Shown here piece after piece: positions 17,176 through 25,887 of a stretch of 64,000 nucleotides of DNA (the first letter of the stretch is position 1; each line of letters opens with the position of its first letter). Source of the stretch: Chitinophaga sp. GbtcB8. Lineage in GTDB: Bacteria > Bacteroidota > Bacteroidia > Chitinophagales > Chitinophagaceae. The stretch lies in contig NZ_JAGXJN010000043.1 of NCBI RefSeq assembly GCF_019091455.1, positions 1-64,000 on the forward strand. Direction: 5' to 3'. The translations under genes were made by a program, and so were the position numbers. Under the pieces are notes generated by a model that was not told the DNA's origin, did not search any database, and was given only the letters and a program-made list of their open reading frames with translations.

Positions 17176-17874
17176 ATGATGCCCGGTAAACATATACCTG
17201 AGCCGGGTTTGCATGGGGCCTTACTGCCTGTTGCCAGTAAAAGAAAATATATATTCGCGTTCCCAACCCATAAACCTTGCGCTTTGGAACAACAATCTTT
17301 TGCAGCATACATCAAAGACTATACGAAAGCAGAACACGCGCAGCTGGAGAAGCAGCTGATAGGTATGATACGCAGCATACGCAGCACGGAACATTACCTG
17401 GTGCTGCTGGAAATGTTCCACGGCTACTACCATTCGCTGGAGCTTAAAATGGATCAATATTTGACCAATGAAAAAATACCGGACCTGGCCGAAAGGAGGA
17501 AGTCCGCTGCTATTTTACAGGATATACGTGACCTGGGCGGCCTGCCGCCGGCACAGGTGTTAACGGCCGTTATCCCCCGTATCCAATCATATCCGCAGGC
17601 TTTGGGCGCTGCCTATGTACTGGAAGGCTCTACTTTAGGAGGGGTGATCATTGCCAGAATGATCCGGGAACAGCTACAACTATCCTCGCCGGAAGGTTTT
17701 ACTTTCTTCAACGGTTATGGAGAGGCTGTGCAACAAATGTGGAGAAAGTTCCACAGCTATATGAATGCTATAACGGAGGAAGCAGCACAACAACAGGCAG
17801 CAGATGCTGCCAGAGAAACATTTTTAAAATTTAACGACTGGACTAAGAGATATGAGTCAATTCTCAAAGTATGA
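17176..17874 (+). CDS. bphO: Heme oxygenase (BphO-like), phytochrome-linked
   Basis: Converts heme to biliverdin, the chromophore of bacteriophytochromes. The heme-oxygenase fold can be read from 'YTKAEHAQLEKQLI' (with a candidate proximal His), through 'LEMFHGYYHSLE' and 'AAYVLEGSTLGGVIIARM', the conserved distal-helix region, to 'FLKFNDWTKRYESIL'. The first 36 residues have no family match, so the true start may be TTG 17284 (then EQQSFAAYIK), while ATG 17176 is the longest option. The end overlaps the phytochrome start by 23 nt, so the chromophore maker and its apoprotein are cotranslated. Confidence 0.85.
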   Translation: MMPGKHIPEPGLHGALLPVASKRKYIFAFPTHKPCALEQQSFAAYIKDYTKAEHAQLEKQLIGMIRSIRSTEHYLVLLEMFHGYYHSLELKMDQYLTNEKIPDLAERRKSAAILQDIRDLGGLPPAQVLTAVIPRIQSYPQALGAAYVLEGSTLGGVIIARMIREQLQLSSPEGFTFFNGYGEAVQQMWRKFHSYMNAITEEAAQQQAADAARETFLKFNDWTKRYESILKV

Positions 17875-19375
17875 TTCGGAATTCTGCGGAAACATCCCGA
17901 TCCATATCATTAACACCATCCAGGAATATGGGGTATTACTGGTGCTGGACAAACAAACCCTGACCATTGAACAGGTAAGCGAAAATGCAGCTGAAATATT
18001 CCAGGTACCTTTCCGCGACCTGCTGGGTAAAACCATTAAAGAGCTGATAGACGCATCTGCATTTACCCTGCTTGAAAAACAGGTGCAGGATAACAATAGC
18101 ATTAAGATCAGCACCGTCTGGAAGCTGGGCGCCCGGGACCACTTTACCATCCTGCATGTGCGGGAGGATATGGTGCTGGTGGAAATTGAGATTGCACAGG
18201 CGCCGGCAGCAGGCGGCGCTACCTTTACCGCTTTGTACCAGCATATCCGCAATTCCATCGACCTTATAGAACAGGCAAAGGATGTACATGAGCTGTGCAG
18301 GATAGCTGCAGAGGAGCTGAAAAAGATCACCTGGTTCGATAAGGTAATGATCTATGCATTTGACCAGGACTGGAACGGGAATGTGCTGGCAGAAGCTATG
18401 GAGCCGGATATGGAATCGTACATTGGTTTTACCTTTCCTGCATCAGATATTCCAAAACCCGCGCGTGACCTGTATTTGCGCAACCCCTACCGTTTTATAC
18501 CGGACCGTGAGTTCAAACCCGTAAAGCTGTACCCTGTTATTAATCCCATCTCCCGGTCATTCCTGGATATGTCTGAATGTAACCTGCGGGGCGTGGCCGC
18601 CGTGCATGTGGAGTACCTGAAGAACATGCATGTAGTGTCGTCCATGTCAGTACGCTTAATTAAAGACAATGCGCTCTGGGGCCTTATTGCCTGCCATCAT
18701 AAAACCGCCCGTGTTATTGACGGGGAAATGAGGGCGGTAATGGAGCTGTTTTCCAGTGTGATCTCCGCACGTATCAATGCACTGCATCACCAGTCGTTCA
18801 GTGATCTTAGCTCCCGCCTGAATAGCATTTACATGCAGCTGATAGAAAGTATTTACCAGACAGATAACCTGGTATCCAGCCTGCTGAGCGCAGAGCCGCA
18901 TGTAATGAAGCTGCTGGATGCTACCGGTGTTATTGTTACCTATCATAACCGCAGCCATAAAGCCGGCGAGGTGCCGGATGCCGCCCAGCTGGAAGACCTG
19001 CTGTTATGGCTGCATATAAAGGACCTCAAAAAAGTATTTTATACTGACTCACTGCCATCCATATACGATATTACGGAACAGTACCGGGAAATAGCCAGCG
19101 GTATGCTGGTAATACCTATACGGCCGGAGCAGGATGAATACATTATCCTTTTCCGCAAAGAATTTATCCGTACCACCAACTGGGGCGGCAACCCGGATGA
19201 ACGTATGTTCTTTGATGAAAACCCGCAGATCTATCATCCCCGCCATTCCTTTAAACTATGGCAGGAGCATGTGAAGGGTTTTTCCAAACCCTGGCTGCAG
19301 GAGGAGATCCTGGCCGCAGAGAACCTGCGCAGCTTTATTTTTGAATTTCTTACACGCGAGCATTCGAAGGAGTGA
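17852..19375 (+). CDS. Bacteriophytochrome photosensory protein (PAS-GAF-PHY) lacking an output domain
   Basis: Red/far-red light sensor of 507 residues. The N-terminal Cys12 lies in 'FCGNIPIHIINTIQEYG', the biliverdin attachment site in bacterial phytochromes. PAS spans about 15-115 and GAF about 130-300, with 'FPASDIPKPARDLY' (Asp199 of the DIP motif), 'HVEYLKNM' and 'LWGLIACHH'. The PHY domain runs to about 500 and has a complete tongue: WGGNP, then PRHSF and W-x-E-H-V-K-G. The chain stops just after PHY with no histidine kinase. The next gene, 3 nt away, starts with CheB and ends in a kinase, so signalling is probably passed in trans. Confidence 0.92.
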   Translation: MSQFSKYDSEFCGNIPIHIINTIQEYGVLLVLDKQTLTIEQVSENAAEIFQVPFRDLLGKTIKELIDASAFTLLEKQVQDNNSIKISTVWKLGARDHFTILHVREDMVLVEIEIAQAPAAGGATFTALYQHIRNSIDLIEQAKDVHELCRIAAEELKKITWFDKVMIYAFDQDWNGNVLAEAMEPDMESYIGFTFPASDIPKPARDLYLRNPYRFIPDREFKPVKLYPVINPISRSFLDMSECNLRGVAAVHVEYLKNMHVVSSMSVRLIKDNALWGLIACHHKTARVIDGEMRAVMELFSSVISARINALHHQSFSDLSSRLNSIYMQLIESIYQTDNLVSSLLSAEPHVMKLLDATGVIVTYHNRSHKAGEVPDAAQLEDLLLWLHIKDLKKVFYTDSLPSIYDITEQYREIASGMLVIPIRPEQDEYIILFRKEFIRTTNWGGNPDERMFFDENPQIYHPRHSFKLWQEHVKGFSKPWLQEEILAAENLRSFIFEFLTREHSKE

Positions 19376-19378
19376 TAT

Positions 19379-22300
19379 ATGAAAGGAACGCAGCAACATT
19401 TTGTAGTGGCGGTAGGCGCATCTGCAGGAGGCCTGGAGGCCATCCAGGAATTCTTTGATCACATGCCTCAAACCGGCAACCTGTCTTTTGTAGTGATCCA
19501 GCATTTATCGCCGGATTACAAAAGCCTGCTGGTAGAGCTGCTGGGCCGCAGAACCCACATGAAAGTAGTGGAAGCATCCCAGAACCTGCCGGTAATGAAG
19601 AATTATATTTATGTAATTCCCAATAACAAACAGATCCGCATACAGCGTAATAAGTTGTTGCTTACAGAAAAAACGCACGATAAAGTTCCCAACAATGCGA
19701 TAGATGTGTTCCTGCATTCCCTGGCGGAGGATAAAAAATACAAGGCAGTAGCCGTTATACTCTCCGGTACCGGAACAGATGGCACCAAAGGTATCAGCTC
19801 CATTAAAGAGAACGGGGGCCTGGTACTGGTGCAGGAGCCTGCTACGGCTAAGTTTGATGGTATGCCCAACAGCGCCATCAGCTCCGGTAATGCAGATGTA
19901 GTGGCCTCACCAGCCGGCATTGCAGAAGCCATTGTGAAAGAGATCCATCAGATTGATGCAGATACGCTGGTGAAAGACCCGGACGACCAGACACTGAACC
20001 ATATTTTTGAGCTGATACACCATACAGCCGGGCAGGATTTCCACTACTATAAAACGCCTACCATTCTGCGCCGTATCAACAAACGTATGACACAGCTGGG
20101 TATTAATGATCACCTGCAGTATGTGCAGTACCTGGAGCTGCACCCGGATGAATGTAAGGAGCTGGCGCATGATTTCCTGATAGGGGTAACCCGTTTTTTC
20201 CGCGACGGGGACGCCTTCCAGGTATTACGGCAAAAAGTGGTGCCGGAGCTGATAGCTAATGCAGAAGGGGAGCAGCTGAAGATCTGGGTAACTGCCTGCA
20301 GCACCGGGGAAGAAGCCTATTCCATAGCCATAGCAGTGGATGAGGTGCTGGAAAGCGCCGGCAGCAGGCTGCAGGTAAAAATATTTGCATCAGATATAGA
20401 TGCCGCTAACCTGGATATTGCTTCCGCAGGCATGTATCCATTATCTATTGACAAAGATGTACCGGCCCCGCTGCTGGAAAAATATTTTATACGCAAGCAC
20501 AAGGGGTACCAGATAACCCCGCGTATCCGCAAACAGATCGTATTTGCGCGGCATGATATTACCAAGGACCCACCCTTTATAAAGAACGACCTGGTAAGCT
20601 GCCGCAACATGCTGATCTATATGAACAACGTGCTGCAGGAACGCATTTTTTCTATCCTGCATTTTGCGGTGAGTAAGAACGGCTTCCTGTTCCTTGGCCC
20701 CAGTGAAAACCCGCCTTACGCCAAGGGGCCCACCATGCAGCAGATCAGCGCCAAATGGAGGATCTTTAAAAAGCTGTCGGATATTAAACCCCGCATGCAT
20801 TTTGGAGAGCCATTAACCAGCCTGTTAAAAATACCGCGTGAAGAAATTAACGCTGTTAATGGTGATAAGAGCTTTGATACCAAAGGACAGAAAGCGCTGT
20901 GGGCCGACCTGCGCAGCGCGCTTACAGAAGATCTGGGGCTGATAGCGCTGTATATAGACCGCAATTTCGAGATCCGCGAAACCATGGGTAATTATGAGGA
21001 CCTGCTCACTTTACCCAAACGCATCCTGAATCTGAACCTGATGCGTATGCTGCCGCAGGACCTGGCCATTATGCTGAACAAGGAAGTGCGCAAAGCCTGG
21101 AAGCTGGAGGAAAAGGTGCACCTGCACAACGTAACATTTGGCAGGGATGGTAATACCCGGGCCGTGGATGTGCTTATTAACCCTGTGGCAAAAGCCGCTG
21201 ACAGCGATTATACCCTGGTGGTGCTCAGCAGATCATCCGTACTGCAGGAGCATGGCAGCGTACAACACGCCGGCGCGGAGCCATTTATGGACACCGACTA
21301 TGTGCATAGCCTGGAGCAGGAGCTGGCAGAAACCCGCAAAAGCCTGCAGCTGGCGGTAGAAGACCTGGAAACCGCCAACGAGGAGCTGCAAAGCTCTAAT
21401 GAAGAATTACTTTCTTCCAACGAGGAGCTGCAAAGCTCCAATGAAGAGCTGCAATCCCTGAACGAAGAATTATATACGCTTAATACAGAACACCAGGTTA
21501 AGATCAAAGAGCTGATAGAGCTGTATGATGACCTGAACAACTATTTCCGGAGCACCGACATTGCGCAGATCTTCCTGGATACACAGCTGAACATCCGCAA
21601 ATTTAACCCCGCCTCTGCCAGGATGATCAATTTTATTGAATCAGACCTGGGCCGCCCCATTGCCCACATCTCCAGCAACATTAAATATGATCAGCTGCTG
21701 ATGGATATTAGCCTGGTGCAGCATAGCCGCAAGGTGGTGGAAAAAGAAATAAAGCTGCGGGAAGGCCAGAACTTCCTGATGCGTATAATGCCGTACATAA
21801 CGCGGGATGAAAAGTATGCAGGCATTATTATTACGTTTGTGGATATTACCATCATCACTAACCTGAATAATATTATCCGCAGCGTATTTAATGCCAGTAC
21901 CAGCGCAATACTGGCGCTGCGTACAGTGTACGATGCAGGAGGCAATATCAGTGATTTTATAATAGACACTGCCAACAACCGCGCGCACGAACAGTTTGCC
22001 GACCCGGAGAACCCGCTCACGGGCAAAAGCCTGAAAACGGCGCTGCCATTGCTTGCATCGCCGGAGCTGTTTAAGGAATATTTAAGCGCATCAAAGAGTG
22101 ATGTTATTGCACACAGGGACGTGTACCTGGAAGCGCAGGAAAAATGGTTTGAGCTTACAGCCGTGAAAATGCCGCATGGACTGGTAGTTACCTATGCTGA
22201 TATTACCGATAAAAAGAAAGGCGAGCAAAAAATAAGACGCAGCTACAGCGAGCTGAATGAGGTAAAAGAAAACCTGAAAAGGCTGAATACTGAGCTGGAA

Positions 22301-23869
22301 GACAAGGTGAAGGAAAGGACCCGGGAGCTGGCCTTCAGTGAAGAACGTTTTCGCCTGGTGGCCCGCGCCACCAATGATACCCTGTGGGACTGGGACCTTA
22401 CGCGCGATAAGATCTGGTGGAGCGATTCCTTTACAAAAATGTTCGGGTACAACATAGAGAACATGAGCCGTACCCGCTGGCTGAGCTATATACCCGCAGA
22501 GGAACGCAGGCAGGTGCAGGACAGCATATACGGCGCCATTAATGAGAACAGCAGCCAGTGGAGCCGGGAATACCGTTTTCGCCGTGCAGACGGGGAGTAT
22601 GCGCACATCCTGGACCGCGGTTACATATTGCACAATGAGTTTGGCGTGCCTTACCGCATGCTGGGCTCTATGCTGGACCTAACCGCCCTACGCAAGGCAG
22701 AAAAAGAAATAGCCTCCAACATTGCAGAAAAAACTTTCCTGGCAGAATCCATGCCGCTGATCGTATGGACCGCCGATAACGCCGGCAATGTAGATTTTGT
22801 GAACCAGCAGTTTGAATATTATACCGGCCTGCATTACGATGAAGCGCTGGGCATGAAATGGCAGAAGGTGATCTATGAAGATGACAGCAAACGCCTGATG
22901 GATACCTGGAAAAAGGCCGCAGTCACACAGTCGGACTTTGAGTGCGAGCTGCGCATACGCGTGGCCAACGGCGATTTCCGCTGGAACCTGCTGCGCGCAA
23001 AAGCCCGCATGGATGAAAAGGGAAACCTCATAAGCTGGGTAATTACCAATATGGATGTGCATGAGCAAAAGGTGATGAATGAAGTGCTGGAAGAAAAGGT
23101 AGAGAAGCGTACCCGCCAGCTGCAGGAAATGAACCGGGAGCTGGAATCCAGCAACAATGATCTGCAGCTGTTTGCCTCCGTAGCCTCCCATGACCTGCAG
23201 GAACCGCTGCGCAAGATCCACATGTTCTCCAAAATGGTGAAGGACAAACATGAGGGCAATTTGCCGCAGGAGTCGCTGGTGTACCTGAATAAGATCATGC
23301 AGTCTGCTACGCGCATGAAAGCGCTGGTAAATAATATCCTGCATTTTTCCAAGCTCTCTGCCGACAGCTCCGGTTTTGAAATGACGGACATTAACCAGGT
23401 GCTGCGGGAAGTGCGGGAAGATTTTGAGGTGATCATCAAGGAAAAAAATGCCAGAATTATTGCAACGGGCATTTGCAATCTGGAAGTGATACGCTCCCAC
23501 ATACAGCAGGTGTTCCAGAACCTGATAGGCAATGCGCTGAAATTTAACCGCCCGGGCGTGCCGCCGGTGATACGGATAAGTGCCTGCCGCGTAGCAGCCT
23601 GCGCGTTTGACGCACCGGAAGATGATAACGGCCGCTGGTGCCACATTGAGATCCGCGATAACGGCATCGGGTTTAATGAGCAGTTCAAGAGCCGCATCTT
23701 TGATCTTTTCCAGCGCTTAAACCCCAAGGACAAATACGAAGGCACCGGCATAGGCCTGGCCATTGTTAAAAAAATAATAGAAAAACATAATGGGCTGATC
23801 ACCGCTGACAGCACAGAAGGAGAGGGATCTGTATTTTCCATCATCCTGCCATTGGAGCAGGAGCAATAA
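19379..23869 (+). CDS. CheB-CheR-PAS-histidine kinase fusion protein
   Basis: A 1496-residue signalling protein. Residues 1-190 form a CheB methylesterase with Ser15 (GASAGG), His42 (QHLSPD) and Asp134 (GTGTDG). About 205-480 is a CheR methyltransferase ('ILRRINKRM', 'FFRDGDAF', 'VTACSTGEEAYSIA'). About 640-715 is a coiled coil built of repeated 'NEELQSS' units. PAS-like regions follow near 725-830, 860-960, 990-1100 and 1115-1235. The kinase core has His1271 (ASHDLQEPLR), 'NLIGNALKFN', 'DNGIGF' and 'GTGIGLAIVKK'. There is no CheB receiver and no membrane segment. It sits between a kinase-less phytochrome and a receiver and is the likely output of that light sensor. CheB/CheR may modify a non-chemotaxis target; no MCP lies nearby. 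Confidence 0.9.
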   Translation: MKGTQQHFVVAVGASAGGLEAIQEFFDHMPQTGNLSFVVIQHLSPDYKSLLVELLGRRTHMKVVEASQNLPVMKNYIYVIPNNKQIRIQRNKLLLTEKTHDKVPNNAIDVFLHSLAEDKKYKAVAVILSGTGTDGTKGISSIKENGGLVLVQEPATAKFDGMPNSAISSGNADVVASPAGIAEAIVKEIHQIDADTLVKDPDDQTLNHIFELIHHTAGQDFHYYKTPTILRRINKRMTQLGINDHLQYVQYLELHPDECKELAHDFLIGVTRFFRDGDAFQVLRQKVVPELIANAEGEQLKIWVTACSTGEEAYSIAIAVDEVLESAGSRLQVKIFASDIDAANLDIASAGMYPLSIDKDVPAPLLEKYFIRKHKGYQITPRIRKQIVFARHDITKDPPFIKNDLVSCRNMLIYMNNVLQERIFSILHFAVSKNGFLFLGPSENPPYAKGPTMQQISAKWRIFKKLSDIKPRMHFGEPLTSLLKIPREEINAVNGDKSFDTKGQKALWADLRSALTEDLGLIALYIDRNFEIRETMGNYEDLLTLPKRILNLNLMRMLPQDLAIMLNKEVRKAWKLEEKVHLHNVTFGRDGNTRAVDVLINPVAKAADSDYTLVVLSRSSVLQEHGSVQHAGAEPFMDTDYVHSLEQELAETRKSLQLAVEDLETANEELQSSNEELLSSNEELQSSNEELQSLNEELYTLNTEHQVKIKELIELYDDLNNYFRSTDIAQIFLDTQLNIRKFNPASARMINFIESDLGRPIAHISSNIKYDQLLMDISLVQHSRKVVEKEIKLREGQNFLMRIMPYITRDEKYAGIIITFVDITIITNLNNIIRSVFNASTSAILALRTVYDAGGNISDFIIDTANNRAHEQFADPENPLTGKSLKTALPLLASPELFKEYLSASKSDVIAHRDVYLEAQEKWFELTAVKMPHGLVVTYADITDKKKGEQKIRRSYSELNEVKENLKRLNTELEDKVKERTRELAFSEERFRLVARATNDTLWDWDLTRDKIWWSDSFTKMFGYNIENMSRTRWLSYIPAEERRQVQDSIYGAINENSSQWSREYRFRRADGEYAHILDRGYILHNEFGVPYRMLGSMLDLTALRKAEKEIASNIAEKTFLAESMPLIVWTADNAGNVDFVNQQFEYYTGLHYDEALGMKWQKVIYEDDSKRLMDTWKKAAVTQSDFECELRIRVANGDFRWNLLRAKARMDEKGNLISWVITNMDVHEQKVMNEVLEEKVEKRTRQLQEMNRELESSNNDLQLFASVASHDLQEPLRKIHMFSKMVKDKHEGNLPQESLVYLNKIMQSATRMKALVNNILHFSKLSADSSGFEMTDINQVLREVREDFEVIIKEKNARIIATGICNLEVIRSHIQQVFQNLIGNALKFNRPGVPPVIRISACRVAACAFDAPEDDNGRWCHIEIRDNGIGFNEQFKSRIFDLFQRLNPKDKYEGTGIGLAIVKKIIEKHNGLITADSTEGEGSVFSIILPLEQEQ

Positions 23870-23878
23870 ACAGCCACA

Positions 23879-24286
23879 ATGATAACGTCAAAGAAAATAT
23901 TATTAGCAGAGGATGATGAAGATGATAAAATGATCTTTAGCGAAATACTGAATGAGCTGAAAGCCACTAACGATTTTCATTTTGATGCCGTGGACAATGG
24001 CCTGCAGATCCTGCAGCTGCTAAAGGATGATACCCAGCTGCCGGACCTGGTAGTGCTGGACCAGAACATGCCGCAGATGAATGGAAAGGAAACCCTGCAG
24101 ATCATCCGGGATGATGCACGTTTGCATCACATACCCGTGGTTATTTACTCCACCTATAACGATAGCCGCCTTTCCAGCGAATGTTTCAGCATAGGGGTTA
24201 CCCAGATCATTACCAAGCCTGATTCTTTTGAAGGGTTCAGGGACATGATAGTAACGCTGGTGGATAAATATCTGCCAAAAGCATAA
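23879..24286 (+). CDS. Single-domain response regulator (Rcp1-like receiver)
   Basis: A 135-residue CheY-like receiver with acidic pocket residues in 'LLAEDDEDD', phospho-acceptor Asp61 (VVLDQNMPQ), Ser/Thr in 'VIYST' and Lys in 'ITKPD'. The longer alpha4 region and the 'DQNMP' signature match Rcp1-type receivers that partner phytochrome kinases. There is no output domain, so it acts by protein contact or as a phosphorelay step. It starts 9 nt after the fusion kinase and ends the operon at a hairpin terminator. Confidence 0.9.
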   Translation: MITSKKILLAEDDEDDKMIFSEILNELKATNDFHFDAVDNGLQILQLLKDDTQLPDLVVLDQNMPQMNGKETLQIIRDDARLHHIPVVIYSTYNDSRLSSECFSIGVTQIITKPDSFEGFRDMIVTLVDKYLPKA

Positions 24287-24291
24287 AAGCG

Positions 24292-24327
24292 AAATGCAGC
24301 GGAACAAGTCCGCTGCACTTCTTTTTT
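24292..24327. terminator. Bidirectional terminator after the phytochrome operon
   Basis: AAATGCAGCGGA (24292-24303) pairs with TCCGCTGCACTT (24309-24320) around ACAAG, with one G-T-type mismatch, followed by CTTTTTT. It lies between two convergent genes. The core AATGCAGCG also appears in the palindromic repeat family, but the flanks differ. Confidence 0.7.
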
Positions 24328-24345
24328 ACACTTAAACTCCGCTTC

Positions 24346-25203
24346 TTATTTAAGCTCTTCAGCCGGTGCATTCCATATGCCGGCAGCGGCAGTTTCCTTT
24401 GCATAGGTTGCAAAATCTTTGGCAGGGCGGCCCAGTACCCGTTCTATATCCCCGCTTACAGAGGCATTACGGCCGTCCAGCACTTCTGTAAATAAATAAC
24501 CCAGTAACGCAATCACATCTGCCGGTACTTCATACTGTTCCATTACAGCGGTATAATCGGCTATAGGCATATATTCATACCGGATGCTTTTGCCGGTAGC
24601 TTTGGCTATCATCGCGATGGCTTCCGCAAAGCTATACATCTCAGGACCGGTTACCTCGTACAGCTGTCCGTAATGCCCGGGCTGTGTAAGGGCGGCTACT
24701 GCTACATCTGCAATATCATCTGTATCTACAAAAGGCTCTCCTACATCACCGGCAGGCAAGGCTACATGACCGGCCTGTATAGGCTCCAGCAAATAACCTT
24801 CGCTGAAGTTCTGGCTAAACCAGCTGGCGCGTACAATAGTCCAGTTAATACCGCATTGCATTACTATCTGCTCACAATCCTGCGCTTCCTGCTCACCGCG
24901 GCCGGATAATAATACTACGTGCTGAATACCTTGCTGTGCTGCCTGTTGTGTAAAAGCGCGGATAATGCTGGTAGCGCCGGGCACTGCCAGGTCGGGCTGA
25001 AAACAGATGTACACAGCCTGTATATCTTTTAAGGCAGGGGCCCAGGTATCCGGGTTATACCAGTCAAAAGGAATGCTGGCTGAGCGGGAGCCTATACGTA
25101 CCGGCCAGTCCATTTGGGTTAAACGGTTTACAATACGGCTGCCGGTTTTACCGGTACCACCTGTTACCAGTGTGTGTGATTTGGGCGGGAGTTGTGTGTT
25201 CAT
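24346..25203 (-). CDS. NmrA-like NAD(P)-binding protein
   Basis: Atypical short-chain dehydrogenase of 285 residues. It has the glycine-rich nucleotide site 'LVTGGTGKTGSRIVNRL', the beta strand 'VYICFQPDL', 'HVVLLSGRGEQEA' and 'WTIVRASWFSQNF', all typical of NmrA/azoreductase-like proteins that sense or use NADP. The frame extends 32 codons upstream through a hydrophobic stretch, but MNTQLPPKSHTLVTGG (ATG 25203) is the natural N-terminus. It is divergent from the DUF1772 gene, and the shared region holds a perfect inverted repeat. Confidence 0.82.
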   Translation of the reverse strand: MNTQLPPKSHTLVTGGTGKTGSRIVNRLTQMDWPVRIGSRSASIPFDWYNPDTWAPALKDIQAVYICFQPDLAVPGATSIIRAFTQQAAQQGIQHVVLLSGRGEQEAQDCEQIVMQCGINWTIVRASWFSQNFSEGYLLEPIQAGHVALPAGDVGEPFVDTDDIADVAVAALTQPGHYGQLYEVTGPEMYSFAEAIAMIAKATGKSIRYEYMPIADYTAVMEQYEVPADVIALLGYLFTEVLDGRNASVSGDIERVLGRPAKDFATYAKETAAAGIWNAPAEELK

Positions 25204-25220
25204 GATCTGCTTTTTTTTCT

Positions 25221-25228
25221 CAAAGCTA
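25221..25228 (-). promoter_or_regulatory. -7 promoter element TAGCTTTG for the NmrA-like gene
   Basis: On the minus strand TAGCTTTG matches the Bacteroidota -7 consensus exactly and lies 17 nt before ATG 25203. A TTTG lies inside the inverted-repeat arm upstream, but about 26 nt away, longer than the usual spacing. Confidence 0.45.
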
Positions 25229-25246
25229 GAACCGGGGGCAGGGAAG

Positions 25247-25335
25247 AAATAGAACAAAACCGACAGGAGGGGAACAAACATTTTATATTCCGCTGCCACA
25301 GCAGTTTACAGGCGGCTGTCGGTTTTGTTCTATTT
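25247..25335. promoter_or_regulatory. Perfect 20-nt inverted repeat in a divergent promoter region
   Basis: The arm at 25247-25266 is the exact reverse complement of CTGTCGGTTTTGTTCTATTT at 25316-25335, with 49 nt between. Each arm begins about 44-52 nt upstream of the start codon of its own divergent gene, read in the same orientation relative to that gene. This suits a duplicated operator or upstream promoter element controlling both genes. A long hairpin is the alternative. Confidence 0.7.
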
Positions 25336-25386
25336 TAAAAAAGCGGTGTGTTACACATTTGCAGTATCACTTAAAACAACCGCTTT

Positions 25387-25887
25387 ATGAACATTCATAA
25401 TCTTATACTCTGGGCCACAGCCACGCTTACCGCGTTGATCGCCGGCCTTTTTTATGCATGGTCCTGTTCTGTAGTGCCGGGTATTGCCCGCCTTTCCGAC
25501 ACACAATACCTTAGCTCTTTCCAGATGATGAACCGGGCTATCCTGAACCCCGTGTTCTTTATGAGCTTTATGGGCACGCTTATCTTATTACCGGTTTGCA
25601 CTTTTATGCAATACAGCCAGCCGGTAAGCCTGCGGTTCTGGTTACTGCTGGCTGCTACCATCCTGTATGTATTTGGTGTGTTTGGCGTAACCATGTTCGG
25701 GAATGTGCCTTTAAATAATGCGCTGGATGCTTTTAATATACCGGCTGCTTCCCCGGCAGAATTAGCTGCCATGCGCCTGCGTTTAGAAGGGCCCTGGAAT
25801 AGTTTGAACACCATCCGTACCCTGGTAAATATTCTTTCACTGATGCTGGTTATTGCAGCCTGCATGGTATATAGAGAAAAAGCATGA
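25387..25887 (+). CDS. DUF1772 membrane protein (anthrone oxygenase-like)
   Basis: A 166-residue inner-membrane protein with four hydrophobic segments (about 8-25, 55-75, 83-103 and 143-162). The pattern 'GLFYAWSCSVVPGIARL', 'FQMMNRAILNPVFF', 'GNVPLNNAL' and 'W-N-x-x-x-x-I-R-T' identifies the DUF1772 family, which includes anthrone-oxygenase-like proteins. The substrate is unknown. Its stop overlaps the start of the diheme cytochrome by 4 nt (ATGA). Confidence 0.8.
   Translation: MNIHNLILWATATLTALIAGLFYAWSCSVVPGIARLSDTQYLSSFQMMNRAILNPVFFMSFMGTLILLPVCTFMQYSQPVSLRFWLLLAATILYVFGVFGVTMFGNVPLNNALDAFNIPAASPAELAAMRLRLEGPWNSLNTIRTLVNILSLMLVIAACMVYREKA

Noticed and set aside
19379-23869. Chemotaxis operon
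   Set aside because: CheB and CheR are present only as domains of a PAS-kinase fusion. No CheA, CheW or chemoreceptor gene is in the window, and the neighbours are phytochrome genes.
22873-23967. Long minus-strand open frame (364 codons) opposite the kinase end
   Set aside because: It is antisense to the conserved PAS/kinase coding region, its translation is Ser-rich without any domain, and it runs across two real genes.
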